A DNA stretch of 64,000 bases from Sitta carolinensis (Eukaryota > Chordata > Aves > Passeriformes > Sittidae). This document shows, piece after piece, positions 1 to 13,288 of this stretch (the stretch's first letter is position 1; every line of letters starts with the position of its first letter). Location: assembly GCA_032173965.1 (NCBI GenBank), contig CM063283.1, positions 38,561,743-38,625,742 on the forward strand, in the 5' to 3' direction. Both the position numbers and the translations under genes were made by a program. The notes beneath the pieces were generated by a model. It was not told the origin of the DNA. It saw only the letters and a list, made by a program, of their open reading frames with translations, and searched no databases.

Positions 1-2406
1 CATTTAGTAGGGCACGATGACACACAGAAGAGTTTCTTACACTTAACTTAAAAATACCGTGTGGTTTTCTTGTCTTTTATGGAATAGCTATAAATCATCA
101 ATATAATTTGCTCTTAGAAAGATATATATAGTTCATGTTCATCAGTGCATATTTTTAATAGCAATGAGAAATTACAGAAGACATTAAAATATTGAATGTA
201 ATTTTAATCAACCACATTAAAGAAACAGAAATTCAAACTGGAGCACTGCTTAGATAATTGTCTTAGAGAAGCTATACTGAAGCTGATCAGCAGATTTTAG
301 GACTTCTCACTTCTCACTATAGTTTATATTATACAGAAAGAGTTCAGATACTATTGTAACCAGATAATATTGATTTTCTACCTCTTATTTAGAACTGGCT
401 CTCATAAGAAGATGCAAAGACTTTTCGTATAAAGAATGCAAAATATTCATATATTATGAACATGGTGTTTTTTTAGAGGCCAAGTTAGTATATTCAAATA
501 AATAGAAATGGGCGTTAAAAATGATGGTCATTTTCCATGGGGAAATTTCAAAGAATGTTATAAAGAAATAAAAAAAAAAAAACAAAACAAAAAACAACAC
601 AATTTTTTTTAAAATGAGAGATGTTTCCCATTTGCAGTTAACATGTTTTTCTTTCATTATAGAAGTTTCAGTAAATAAAACTTTTGGGCTTTGAAATGAA
701 TAGCAATTTCTCCACCATAAGCATCTAAAACAAGCAAAAATGCAGCCTGTCCCTTTTCAGACCAAGAAAATCAGGGAACTGGCTTTTCAGTGGAAGATAA
801 AGCTGAAGCAGCGTCAATTGATTCAAAAAGCGGAAAATTCATCATCTCTTTTGAGGGAAAGAGGTGCAGTAGCAAATGATGCTAAGCCTGGTGTTTGTGC
901 TTGCCTGTAGATATAGACAGCAGGAGAGTTCTCTCTACTGAAGTAATGAATAATTAAAACATGCTTAGAACCCAGCAGACAGAGTAGTGGGATGCTATCA
1001 GACAAGCTGTTGGTGGTGACAAAAATGGCACCCTGTTGGTTGTTAATGTGGAGGTATGAGTAATGGTGGCTCTTAGAACAAAAGAGCTGAGAGCACCTAA
1101 GTGGAGGACTTTGTATTCTGATGGTTGTTATGGCAAGCAAAGCTATGCAGCAGAGTGATATTATAGTACTTAATAAGTTGTTTTATTCTGATCGTCACAG
1201 AGATTCAGAATAAATAATGCTAGCTTGAGACAGAGATATAAAAGAAGACCAATTGCTGGGGTTTTTCAGCCCCATTTTTATTTTAATAATTTGAGATTTT
1301 TTCTCAGTGAGAATTAAAAACTAAGCTGATAGCAGAACATTTTTTCTACCTGTATATTCATACTGATTCATGAGGTACAATAAATCTTGGATAAAAATAT
1401 TTATATTTTTCACTTAGTACACAGTGACATTACTATTAGGCACAATTAATAGGCAAACACCAACGAAGAGCAGCTGGTTGCCTTACTCCTCTGATGAAGA
1501 AGCAACTTAATGTCCTTCTGAGCTCTGGAATTTAAAACTTATTTCTAGTTAATAATACATGAAATACAAAAAAGGGAGACATTGATCTATCATTTAACTT
1601 TGTCACTTAACAAACTAGAGAAATATGAAATTATATTATACAGAATGTTGAATCATAAGAGTACATGTGAATAGTTTCAGGAAGCTTTAAAACTGAGCAT
1701 GGTTTGTATAGCTATCTTGGAGAATGCCCATTTTTTCAGCCCTCTGGCTCCAAAGACAAGAGATTTGACAATCGTGAAGCGTGCACTCCTTCCATTAGTC
1801 TTGTAATGCTGAGAATGGTAGTTCCCTAGACTTCATACAGGTTTCAAATATTTTCACAACATAGAGGTGTGAATTTTATGCCATTTAAAAATATGTAAAT
1901 ATATTAAAAAAATGAGAAATAACAACTTCCAGGTAGAAGCATAGATCTACACCTTTTACGAATTAGAAGCCAAAAAGAGCCTCAGAAGCACAAAAAATAA
2001 TACCAGTAAGGAAATATGAACTTTGGAAATTGTTCAGAGAATTCTTTTGACTCAACCTCATTGAAACTAGTTCATTAACACCCCTCTGGTAATATGTTTT
2101 ATTTTTAATTCTCTTCTAATATAAAATAAGAAGATATTATGCCTTTCTTATACAATTGAAAATGATGGTTCTGAGCCTTGCCAGGAAAATTTTAACAAAT
2201 ACAAATATTCCTCTAATGCAGAATATGGGGTATAATTTCAGTCCTTATTTTAGCCATCAACATTTTATAATTTCTGACTCATTTTGGTTTTGTTGTTTCT
2301 TATTAAAGAGTGTTTGAAACAGAAAGGAAGAGTGCAATTTATGTCACTTAACTTTGGCATTTTTAAGTCTAACCTAACTACAGCTTGATTCAGTTGTACA
2401 CACATA

Positions 2407-2430
2407 GGTACCTCATGTCACTGAGGTACC
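2407..2430. repeat. Perfect 9-bp inverted repeat with 6-nt loop
   Basis: GGTACCTCA (2407-2415) and its exact reverse complement TGAGGTACC (2422-2430) flank the loop TGTCAC. Each arm contains a KpnI-type GGTACC palindrome. No T-run or gene context gives it a role; the structure is read directly from the sequence and its function is unknown. Confidence 0.85.
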
Positions 2431-4156
2431 ATGAAGAATCTCACTCCTTCCCCATCTGTCAATCCAGAAGTACTTGTTTTCTGTGTTGTAACTCATAAGC
2501 CTATGAAGATATCACAGCTAAGCCAAATTTTTGCTCCCCTATGTCTCTGTTTATGCGGCCTATACTTCCTCAGCTTCCACATGGAACTTATGTAGGAAGA
2601 AGGCTTCTTGAAGTCATGATGGGCCACCTGCTATCTCCTTCTCATGATACCCTATCATTTAGCAGTAGAAGGCGCTTAGATGGGTCATGTAAATCTGGCT
2701 TTGTAAATTATATTACCTTTCTGCCCTCTTGTGAATGCACTCTGAGACAACATGTTTCATGATCTTACTAAGGACTGAAGTTAAATTAAATGTCTTTTAG
2801 TTTCTTGAGTTCTCCTTTAAAATAGATACAGCATGATTCTCTGAGTTGTTGAAAATTCCTGAATAGTATGATTTTTCATAAATTGTTGTCAGCAGTAGTC
2901 CAATTCCATCAGCCAGACCCTTCAACACTCTCAGCTGAATTAAAAGATCAAACACTCAAAACAAAATTAAATACTTAGTGATGATTTACAGACTTTTTAC
3001 CACCTCTGCTGTCTGTTCATTTCCTGTAAGCTTCCTTTTTACATTTTAGTTTGTGAAAAATATTTCTTGCTTAGCTTAGAAATAAGCTATCTTCCAAAAC
3101 TGCCAGACTTCTTGAGTCCATCCTCTTTGCCACATGAACAAAACTAGATTTCTGATGGCAGAATCTTCTGATTTTTATCTAGAGACATAAAAAACCATAT
3201 CACTGGCTGCATGAGGAAGCCCTATGCAGGCAGGGAGTTGTGTTAGACAGAATGTGACACTCTCTCCTCTATCCTTATTCCTCTTTAAAAGTCTACACAC
3301 ATTCCTGTATAGCACCTGCTGTGCTAATGTGCCAAGTTTCTGGTTTTTCCCATCATTGCATAAACTTGTCCCAGTACACAAATTTCTATTTCTTCTTCTT
3401 CTTTATTTTTTTTAAGTACTTTGTGTTATTGTACAGAGGCTTGAAAAGAGCTGCTGAATGTCCTCTCTTCTGAGAAAGAGAGTTCTCCTTATTCTACGAG
3501 AACCTCCTCTTTTATAGTGTTGGATCTTTAAGCCCATCCTCCAGTCAACTCATGTTAAATCTTCTCTTGCTAGGTAAATAAATTTGGATTTGCCAGTCTT
3601 TTTTAGGTGTATTTTAATCTGTCACCAGTATCTTCCTTCATAAAAGTACGCCTAATAGGCCAAATAGATAGGCAGGCAGGTGTTCTATTACTGCATATGA
3701 ATGTACCTACCATAGTATTTCCCTTGACTACAGAAAAAGAAACTTCCATGGGGAAAAATAAACAAATTTAAACAAACCATAAAATTAAAAAAAAAAAAAA
3801 AAAAGAAACTAAACAAACAAACTGTTCAGTCATGCAGAATTGAGTGCTCCTCCTTCTCAGTTTCAAGAATCACAAATGTTTTCTCATCGGTTACAAGTGA
3901 AGAGCAGAAAATTCTCTTGCTCTCAAAAGTCCTCCTGAGAGCTTTTCTTACCTTCTTGCTTCTATCTTTTCTTAGCCTTCCTTCCTACCCGCTGTTGTTG
4001 GACTCAGGCTGTTGCCTCTTATAACTCTTTCAGAAGAGGTTTATCTTCTGTTCTCATCCTGGGTGTAAAAAAGCAGGTTTGCATTTCCTTGCATCGCTTC
4101 TACTTAGCACCACAGCACCCATATCAGAGAACAAATTCGAGACGGGACATCCCCAG

Positions 4157-4190
4157 TGCTGTTCCTGGCCCTACCCAGGGAGGAACAGCA
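4157..4190. repeat. GC-rich hairpin, 10 bp plus 4 bp stem
   Basis: TGCTGTTCCT (4157-4166) pairs perfectly with AGGAACAGCA (4181-4190). Inside, CCCT (4169-4172) can pair with AGGG (4177-4180) around the loop ACCC, leaving a two-base GG bulge on the 5' arm. It stands out because the surroundings are A+T-rich. The stem is too short for a usual microRNA precursor, which needs roughly 22 bp or more, so no RNA gene is called. Confidence 0.85.
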
Positions 4191-6314
4191 GGCACAATCT
4201 GTGTCTGAAGATATGCTATAAAACACTCAGGATTTTATCTTCTTTTTTCTACTCTGTTTCTCATGTATTAAAATGATGTGCATTGAGAAAAGAAAAAAAT
4301 AAAAACTCTGTTTTGACCTGACAACATCTTGCAAGTTATATAAAAAATGACATTAAATTATATTGAAAACTCATACCAGCCACCTGAAAATCTCTCTTCT
4401 ACATAAAAGTGAAATGAGCTTATTTTATTTGGTTCTTTAAATAATAAAAAAGGAATTTCAGTTGTATAAGTGATATTTTATTTTTATTTTCTATAGTGAA
4501 ATCTCTGTTATTGCACTGCCTGCAAAAATGCAAAGAATTAAAAATATGCAGAAGTCAGAGCAGAAACTATAGTTTTATACTTTTACATATACTTTAAATA
4601 TTGCCTGCTGGAACTGTGAATGCCAAAGATCTTTACAATTTTGAGAAGCAGAGAATGTAAGTTTTTTTCTAAATAAAGAGTCCATTTTGTAACATGTTTG
4701 AAAAAAAAAAAATGGTCATTGAAGCGTGCAAAATTGCCATCATCTCCCACGAATTCTTTATTAAAAGAAAGGAAAAGACTTTGAATCTCTGATAAGACAC
4801 TATTCTATGTGAAAGGTGCATGTAGTATGTACCAAAAAATCACACTGTGATATATATACTTCTCCCTTATGCACACTATGTGCCTCACAATTGTAAACCT
4901 ACAGGCTCTATATCATTAGCAGAAAGAAATACAACACATTTGGAAATAAGTTTGAACTCATTTGGAATGATGGAGTAAGCATTTTTTTGGAAAATGTGAA
5001 AGAATAGACTGATAATACTGAGGAAGGATGCCAGCAGAATGAAAGGAAGAACTGGAAGAATAAAATTATTATCAGCTTCTATGGGGAAAAAAAAGTCATT
5101 TTATCCCCTTCTCCTCTAAGTGTGACTCATGAATCTATATATAAGCTGTTATCATGGAAATAGTTTAATTTCATCATTTAATTAATTTTTTAATGTAGTT
5201 CACAAACATTTTATAAAGGAGAAATTCCCAGTTGGGTATGGGAGAAATAATTTACTGGGTATGAGGGAATGTATGTAAAAATTCAATTTTCTTATAAACT
5301 TTGTGCTCAATGAGAGGATAACATCTCAACTACCAGTGCAAAGAGATCATTCTACTATTTTCTCACAAAGTCCTTGTCTTTGTCTTTACCCTTTTTTCCT
5401 CTTTTTAAAAACTTAATATTTTTTTCTTTATTTTCCACATTTGAAATGCACAGATTTCTCAAATGCTTAAAGGTTTCAGTCAAAATATTCTAATAGGAAT
5501 TTGATCACTGGGCTTAGGCATGTTCTGGATGAAACCTCTTTCTTTTCTCTGTCGGTAAAGAATTTAAATAGCTACCCCATTGCCCACCTTTACTTTTCTC
5601 AATTATTAAAAACATAATAATGCGTCTCAACATTTTACATTCTTTTGCATCATTTATCTTACTGTATTTTATTGTATTTTACATTATATTTATGCTGGTG
5701 AATTTTTGTCACCTTTCTTGAAAAGTAGAATTATTTGAATTTCACCTCCTACTTATTCATGTTTTCACTGGATTCCCATTAAAATTTGGCATGAAGATAT
5801 GAACTCAGTCATCAGTACTGAAGACAGGTTTACAAAATTTTCAAAATTACATAGAGAAATGTATTCTAACTAGCCAAATATATAGCAATGGGATTGATAA
5901 ATCTCCCTTATAATTTTGAATATATGAAGTTAAGCCACGCATTAGCTAAATTCTAACTTACAGCCTTTAATGATTTGGTTTTAGTGATTTAGAGAAGGAT
6001 AGACCTGATTCTTAACTTTCAGTGTGAAATTAAATCTTTATCTGAATATCCTACTCTAAGGTGTGGGAATCCTAGGACCTGAGTGCTTCCAAATTCCTCT
6101 CAGGATAAGCATGTATTTAAAAAAATAAAATAATTAAAGTTTCTGTTAAGTAGGAATCTTTACTTTTAGTGTTTTGTGACTTTATAAATTGCAATTGTTC
6201 CAACAGCCAAAGCATCAATTTGTTTCTAAGACTTAGGCTAAGGCCTTATTTTCATAAGTTTAATTTAAATGTATTAATTAATATTTAATTTTTTGGCATT
6301 TATTTATTTGCATG

Positions 6315-7075
6315 AGTTAGGGGTTGGGTCCTCTTGTAGAATTTTTTCCCCATAAGTTGCCAGGGAACTGATTGCTGGGAACTTATGGATAGTTAGGAAA
6401 GACAAAAGAAGTGGCTGAGGTGGAGGGAGAGGAGGAGCACCTGGACTTCACTTCACTTTTGGGGGGGGGTGCTTGTTGGGAGAAGAAACCAGCAGGTTGT
6501 GGTTTCCAGACTTGGGGGTAGATTTTTTCTTTCACTGACACCACTGGAGCGGAGTTCGGGGTTTTCCTGCCACGGTCTCTCCGTGTGTGTCCCGGCAATC
6601 CTGACCCTGGCCCCTGTCTGCCTGGCCGGGAGCCACTGCAGTTCCTGCCCCCCTCGCTGTTCCTTCGCTCCTGCTCCAAGTGTTCTCCACGCCTCAGCCC
6701 GCACCCCCTGCCTGCCGGGACTCGTGCTGCAGCTCCAGCCACCGCCGGGGAGCTCCTGATCCATCTGCAGCATCCCGGGACTCTGCACCACAGCTGCCTG
6801 TGTCGGGAACTGCACCAACGGGGAAAGGGTGCCAGTGGCAGAGAAAACTGTGACTGTTCCCTGGTTCTGTCTGCTGTTCATCTCATAGTTATTGTTGTTC
6901 TGTTTTGCCTTGCTAAACACAAGTAAAGAACTGTTATCCATATCCTCACATCTTCACTTGAGAGCCCCTTAATTCTAAAATTATAACAATTCAGAGAGAG
7001 GAGTTTTTTGCATTCTCCATTTCAGGAGAGGATCCTGTTTGTCCTTATCAGAGACCTGTCTTCCAAACTAATACA
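6315..7075 (+). mobile_element. Avian endogenous-retrovirus LTR, ERVL-like, solo
   Basis: This GC-rich island in A+T-rich surroundings matches my memory of a common songbird LTR. It has a C-rich central part near 6550-6780. A 3' section then reads 'GAACTGTTATCC', 'CCCCTTAATTC', 'CTCCATTTCAGGAGAGG' and 'GACCTGTCTTCCAAAC', ending in ACA at 7075. The usual AATAAA before GAACTGTT has decayed to AGTAAA. A 5-bp direct repeat GCATG lies at 6310-6314 and 7076-7080, directly outside the proposed ends, which fits an ERVL-type 5-bp target duplication. The proposed first base is A instead of the canonical T, so the 5' end is tentative. No internal retroviral sequence is attached. Several open frames of 96-162 codons on both strands lie inside it and come from its GC-rich composition; I do not treat them as genes. 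Confidence 0.7.
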
Positions 7076-7082
7076 GCATGAG

Positions 7083-8320
7083 ACCATGGAAAAAAACATA
7101 TATATGATTTATAAATTATAATGCATTACAGAAGCTATCATTCAGATACTAAGAATTGAAATTAATTCATGAGGTTAATTCAGTATTACTGAAATTAATA
7201 TTGTAACTGTAGTGAGATTCTAAGAAAAGAACTGCTGCAAGAATAATGTCCATTGTACCAGACTTATATAATTTGATGTGTATATATGTGTGTGTAGTTA
7301 TGTGTATATATATACATATTCGTGTATGCTATTTAGTTATTCTGTTTTCATTAAATTATCTTATTTCATACTGATGTTATTTTTTCAAGCAATCAAGATG
7401 AAGACATTCTGTCTAAGCAAAAACAAGGCAAGGGTGAATCAAAAATCAAGAACAAATGTTTATTCTCTTTCCTTCAGTTTAAATAATAGGGCCTGATCAT
7501 CAAAATTAGAGTCTATTTATTTATAAACATTTAGTCTAGGAATGCAACTGATTAACTAAGGCAGGTTTTGCTAAGCATTCACAGATTTACATAACAGTTA
7601 GGAACAATAAGAAGGTATATTTTTAAGGATCTATGAAAATTATCACTGGCTATTTATACAAAAAAATTCTGATTAGCTTTAACTGTGCATTCTCTTCCAA
7701 GTTTTTTTCTGCTGAAAATCTCCAAGCTGTTTATTGGTAAAAAGATACCAGCTTTGTTCTTTAGTCTCCCAAGCTCAAAAAGAAAACTTGTGTAGATTTA
7801 AAGAGAATTAGAAAAACATGGCACAGGGAAAACAACATTGTAAAGTCATGTTAAAAAAACACCCAGCCCATGGAAAATCCTTTACTCTCATTCCTTTTTT
7901 CAACCCAAATCTGCTTCCTCTGTTAGACCATTTAGACGTGAATCTTTGCCTTTCTTTGCTACACTTCTAATGAGAAAGGACGCATTGAGTAGTTCTGATA
8001 AGAGTACCTTTGCTCCATTTCTTATACGAAAGGGGTTGAAGTAAGAGAGAACAAAGGATTCAAATAGACATACGCAAAGGATGCAGAGGAGAAAAGAGGA
8101 CGAGAGAAGTTTATCAAAGGCACAATCATTTAATTTTAATCATGACAGCAGGGTCAGATTCTGTGCCTGATAATTAGGGGAATAAAAAGTTTGATGTAAT
8201 TTTGAAAGATAGACCAACATATGTTAAAGTCAGATTGAATCTACATAGAAAGACCACAAATTCTGTGGTATGAGAGCATTCCTGAAGAAGAAAGCAACAG
8301 AAAGGAATAAGGAAAGATAG
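7083..8320. other. Unique noncoding stretch with TG/TA-rich patch
   Basis: Nothing gene-like is seen. A short interrupted (TG)n/(TA)n patch lies around 7275-7325, and A+T-rich unique sequence fills the rest. Confidence 0.55.
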
Positions 8321-8745
8321 TGTTGTGTGTTGACCTCAGCTGGCCACCAGATACTTACCAAGCTGCTCTATCACTCCCCTTGCTCACCATGACAAGGAAG
8401 AAAAGATTAAAAACTTGTAGGACAAGATAAAGGCAATTTAATGATGAAAAGCAAAGACTGTGTGGAAGTAAAGCAAAACAGAACAAAAATATTTATTCTT
8501 TACTTCCCATCAGAAGTTGATGTCCAGAGAGTTCCAGAGAAGAAGGGCCTCAGTAGATATCACAGGTACTTCAGAAGACAAACACCCTAGAAATGAATGC
8601 CCTCCTCTCCTTACTCGTCCTTGCCCACTCCCAGCCTACTCCCCTTGGCACTGGGTGCCAGAGAGGCTGGTAAGAGGAATAGCCATGATGTTGTGCAGAT
8701 GCTGCTGAGCGATAGCCAAAATGCTGCTGTATTATCAATATGATC
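8321..8745 (-). mobile_element. Avian retroviral LTR remnant, minus strand
   Basis: On the plus strand it begins TGTTGTGTGTTGACCTCAGC, the complement of an LTR 3' end. It continues with phrases I recognise from a widespread avian LTR: 'CTATCACTCCCCT', 'TACTTCCCATCAG', 'GAAGACAAACACC', 'CACTCCCAGCCTACTCCCC' and 'GCTGAGCGATAGCCAAAATG'. Read on the minus strand, U3 is to the right and an ATTAAA-type signal lies near 8440, as expected for the R region. The outer U3 end beyond about 8745 is too diverged to place, and no target duplication could be fixed. It is the same family as the remnant at 55628. Family name uncertain (ERVL-like). Confidence 0.7.
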
Positions 8746-11033
8746 AAATATGCATTTCGGTATTTCACGTTCATAATAAAAACACCTTCGCTTTTAAAGA
8801 TATCTTCTTTTTAGTTAAGTGTTTTGGTAGTTCATATCCTCAAAATAAGTCAGTATCAGGAATAATGTGTTTTGTTCTTTGAGGAGACATATCTGTGCTG
8901 AGACTATCTCTTGATCACGTGGTTCTATCCTTGCAACTTGCCATTGTTTTAGCTTTACAGCACGTAGCTAAAGACTCCTCTTAGAAGTTTTCTACAAAGT
9001 AAACAGAAATTCTTATGGACAGTTAGCAAATCACATATAATTTATGAGATTCTTTCATCTTTATCTTACAAGAAAAAGAATACCAGAAATATGAGCTAGG
9101 TAGGGGGAGGTTTCTATTAAAAATGTAAAAATGAATGTAGGCAAATCTAGAATTGCTATAATGTGAAAGAAATCAGCAACTACTGAAACAATAACTTGAA
9201 CATTAATTTAACAGATTGAATTAATTCCAGAAGGAAATATACAGAAGTGTAACTACAGAACTCATGTTTTAAAAAACTAATATTATAAAAAAGGAATTAA
9301 TTTTTTTTTACAAATAACTCTTTTCCCCACAGATAATGAACTCTCCACCTTGTATGTTTAACCTTTTGTGGTTTTATAATAATCCAGAAAATAAAGACCT
9401 TTTGGGTCACATCATTACCATGTTTTATATATTATTTCAAATGTCAAATTAAAAAGCATAATTTAAATAAGAATCACAAAAATAGTTCTGTAAACGTGCT
9501 TTGAAAAATAAATATTTCCCTTGAGAAATCTAAAGCTGATATGCTTTTATAGGCACCTCTACCTCTGCCTCATGCTCTTCTTTAAAGTGCTGCTTTCAAA
9601 AATGTTGAAATAATGAAACCCCAGCAGATTTTTAAGCTTGTTACTATAAATGTACTTTTTATATTTACTGGGCTGGGGAAGGAGGAGTCAAAACACTAAA
9701 ATCCTGAAGAGGACAGATATATAAAAAGACAATTTGATTTAAAAACATAAATCTCTGTTCCAATGTGAAAATGAAATCTCACAGACTCTTAGTCTTTCTG
9801 TAAATGTTCTTGACACTTCTTAGACTTGCTCTTTAAAACAAATTGTAAGTCTAAGTTGTGTGCATGCTGAACTGAATCCACATGACAATACTTTAGATGA
9901 CAGGAAGCAACTTAGTGTCTCATTTATGACTTTTTCACCAAGAAATAAAGAAAGAACAGGTGTGGAAAACTAGGGAGTTTCTGGATATTATTACATATAT
10001 AAGACATTTCTCTGTATTAAATGGATCTACCATGATTCTTGAAAGTATTTCAGGAAAAAATTTTGAATTATAGCTCAGTTTTTTGCAATAAATAAACTTT
10101 ATTTCAATAACATTATTTCTGAAATATTGACTATACTACCCTTAAATTTCCATTGATAAATCTTGTTATGAATGATTAATATATACATATGAGAATTACA
10201 GGCATAATTTCCTTCCAGCTACTGAACTAAAACTGGGCAGTGATTTCTCTGACATTTGATGTGGTGTTGTTGCTAAGGCATAAATTACATTGAGCAATAC
10301 TGAAGAACTGTCATTTTGACGCTTACCTTTGGCTCAGAGCACTTAGATATTTATTTTCTTTGCAAGGTCAAACTGCTTCCTCTTTTACAAATATGCAGAA
10401 ACAGAACAAATTTTATATGGAAATCAAAAGAGCAATAATTGTGGATTTCTTTTACTTAAGTTAGTTACTGTGCTGCAATCTGAAAAGAAAAAAAAAAAAG
10501 AAAAAAAGCTATAAAACTACTAAAAATATTGTAGTGTTAAGGGGTCCTTTAAAAAACAATGTTCATCATATCCTTGCTACTCTATATAATCAAATTTATT
10601 TCAATTTGTACAGAATTAAATTTGTATTTCTCTCTGATTTAGAAATGAAGGGCTTCAAACTGCATACTTTGTGATTTTATTCGATATATTGAAATAAAAT
10701 AATTTATACTACTTGTCTTCCATGAACTATGAAACATAAAAGCTTCTATATTTCTTCCTCTGACAAAATCCAGTGGCTTCAAAAAGATGTCTTAAACAGG
10801 GGCAGATAATCTATTTCTGGATAAAGACTTCACTGATAAAAAGTATACCCAAATAACCATATGTTAGTATTTTTTGGTTGGACTCTCAAACTTGAACTGA
10901 ATTTAGATTTAGCACAAAGTGAAAAAATTGGTCAAGGAAATCTGACTGAAGTCAATAAGACATATTTATATATATTTGTTGTGGCTTGGACATTCCAATA
11001 TAATTACTCGAGAATATAACAAGAACCATAGTT
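8746..11033. other. A+T-rich unique noncoding stretch
   Basis: No gene or clear repeat is seen. A-rich runs occur near 9300 and 10488-10507. Confidence 0.55.
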
Positions 11034-11410
11034 ATAGAATCATAAACCATAGAATCAAAGAGTGATAGATTCTTGGAATCATGGAATAGCTTGGATTGGA
11101 AACAAATTTTAAAGATCTAACCCCTCAGCCTTGGTAAGGGAAATATTACAATAGATCAGATTGCTCAAAGTAGCATTTAATCTAACTTTGAATACTTCCA
11201 GTGATGGGACATCCACAATTTCTCTGGGCAGATCAGTCCAGTATCTCACCATTCCTGTGGTAAAAACCCCAAAAACCTTATTTTTTAAATCTAATCTTTT
11301 TCAGTTTGGAACTACTTCCCACTGTCCTGTCCCTATAGGCCTTGTTAAGTGGAATCTTCCTCCATCTTTCTTAGAAGCTTCCTTTAAAAACTGAATAGCG
11401 CCATTGTTTA
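11034..11410 (-). mobile_element. CR1 LINE 3' fragment, old, minus strand
   Basis: The plus strand starts with degenerate copies of the CR1 tail (ATAGAATCATA, CATAGAATCAAAG, GGAATCATGGAATAG). The complement of the CR1 3' UTR follows: 'TTGGATTGGAAA', 'AAAGATCTAACCCC', 'CCAGTGATGGGACATCCACAATTTCTCTGGGCA', here split by its key words, 'CCTGTGGTAAAAACC' and 'CATCTTTCTTAGAAGCTTCCTTTAAA'. CR1 elements insert 5'-truncated, so the tail at the left end gives the minus orientation. Divergence is high, which suggests an old copy. The 77-codon frame at 11161-11394 lies inside it and is not a gene. Confidence 0.85.
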
Positions 11411-13288
11411 AACCAAGCAAGCAACTAAGCATTTCTATCTTCTTAATTCTTTTACAGACACATCCAAAAATATAACATTCCATGCTTAACCTAATATGAT
11501 ATCTTAATGTACAATAGGAAAAAGTAGGAGAAAGTTGTCAGGGCAGACAAGGTAATCTCTTCCCATTTAAAGTCCTATCTGTATTAATCATAAACTTATA
11601 GAATCCAGTCCCCTCTGATGTAACTGCTGTTTTGTAGCTTGTTGTAACAATAAAGGTAAAAAATATGAAGAAAGACTACAAGGGAATCACAGAAAGTTCT
11701 GGAAAAGGAGAGTTAAATAAAAATTATTATAAGATTTAGTTGAAAGATAACTAAACTGGTAGTAGCTCTGAGTCAATTGACACTTTAAGAGAAAGAGCTG
11801 GTGACTGCAAATGGTGAAAAAAAAAAAGGTCTCCTCTTCTTTAAGTGTCATCTTCAGGCTTTTGTGAACTGATGACAACCTTAACTCTATGTCAGAATAA
11901 AGCTTACAGTTCAGTGATAATCCATGACAGGTGACAGATCTTGTCCGAGACACTAAAAATCTTTCCTGTACTCAATACTTTTTAATTCTGTCCACAATGT
12001 TCTCTTTTTATTTCATTTCTCCTTTTTCTCCCATTTGGCAAGCTATGAATGTAATGTGCTTTTCTTCTAGGCAGCATATAAGTAAACCCACAATGTGTTA
12101 AACTCTTCCGTCTCTATTATCTGTAAGCATAAATCTTAGGACAACGGTTTCTGAGACTTGATGGAAGAAATTATTTATTTAAAAACATAAAATTTTGATA
12201 CATTCTGAGTTTTAAAATAACATATATATATATACAAGATTCAAGTTTTTAATTTATGACAGTGAAAAATAATGATGAAAGCACAGTAACAGCTCAAAAA
12301 TCTGCTTTCAACATGATTTTATTTCAAATGTATAAACAAAAATAGGAAAAGTGACAAAGAATGACAGACAAAGAAAAAAAAAAAAAAAAGCAAAGCCAAA
12401 ATAAAAATAAACCAAAAAAACAAAAAACAATGTTTAGGGAAATTAAGTTTTGACTGGCTGAACAGGTATCAAGTTTTTTAGAGAATAAAAATTTTTTCAA
12501 GTGTTATTATTTTTAATGGTTTAAAAAATGCCAATATATCTATTAAAGCATATAAATCTGTCAGCATTGAGTTGTATAATTCCCATTAGTACTAATAGTA
12601 CTTATGCATACAACTAACATAGCTGTTCTGATTTTAGGGGAAAAAAAATCTTATTTTTGAACCTGTGTATTTCTTAACCACTAGACTACAGCAAGTCTTA
12701 AGGCAACATAACAGTCCATTGAATAAACTCTTATTTATGAATTTCATGGTGGTGAATTTTAACTAATCAAGTAAAAGCCATCTTCTTAGTTTAAAATTTT
12801 AATTTCTATTTCTCTTCTGAAGCTTTACAATCATTGCAAGTCTGGTTCGGGTAAATGATTACATAGCCATCAAAATAAAGCCCTGAAAGCAATCTTTTCT
12901 AAAGTAAGGATAATTTTCTACAGACTGTTGGCAGCATTAGTTTGTCTCAGTTTACTGAAATTCACCAAAGTAAAAATGTACCAGGAGCAAGACTAACATC
13001 TCTTAACCATTTACAGCTAGCAGAAACCCTTCTTTAACACTGTGTAGAGTAAAGCATTCATAGTATTTCTTCAAAGTTTTTCCCCAGTTGTCTGCATCTC
13101 AGAAAAGTAAAAAGAAGAGAAGGATTTTGTGCTAGAAAAATTACTTTTTTTTTTTTCATTTTTTTCATCATAATAATCTATTTATAGGCCAAAGACATTT
13201 TTATTCCAAGTAACACCTATCTAAAACTCTCAGAAAGCTTAAAGAAATGAATATCTAACATCAGGATTCAGTTGCTCTTCCTTCCTCT
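11411..13288. other. Unique noncoding stretch with A- and T-runs
   Basis: No gene is seen. An A-run with A-rich flank occurs at about 12373-12430, a (TA)n patch at about 12223-12234 and a T-run at about 13145-13156. Nothing else is recognisable. Confidence 0.55.

Larger units (their letters stand above)
1..6314. other. A+T-rich unique noncoding stretch
   Basis: No coding frame, RNA gene or recognisable mobile element is seen here. Open frames are short and unrelated to any family I know. The stretch holds homopolymer A runs (around 570-583 and 3787-3804), a T/TTC-rich patch near 3390-3415, and two compact inverted repeats listed separately. Diverged old repeats could be hidden here and would need a library search to see. 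Confidence 0.6.

Noticed and set aside
4157..4190. Possible microRNA hairpin
   Set aside because: The paired part is only 14 bp, too short for a usual precursor.
6383..6941. 119- and 162-codon minus-strand frames in a GC-rich island
   Set aside because: They overlap in different frames, and plus-strand frames are also open. The DNA matches a songbird LTR with flanking GCATG repeats.
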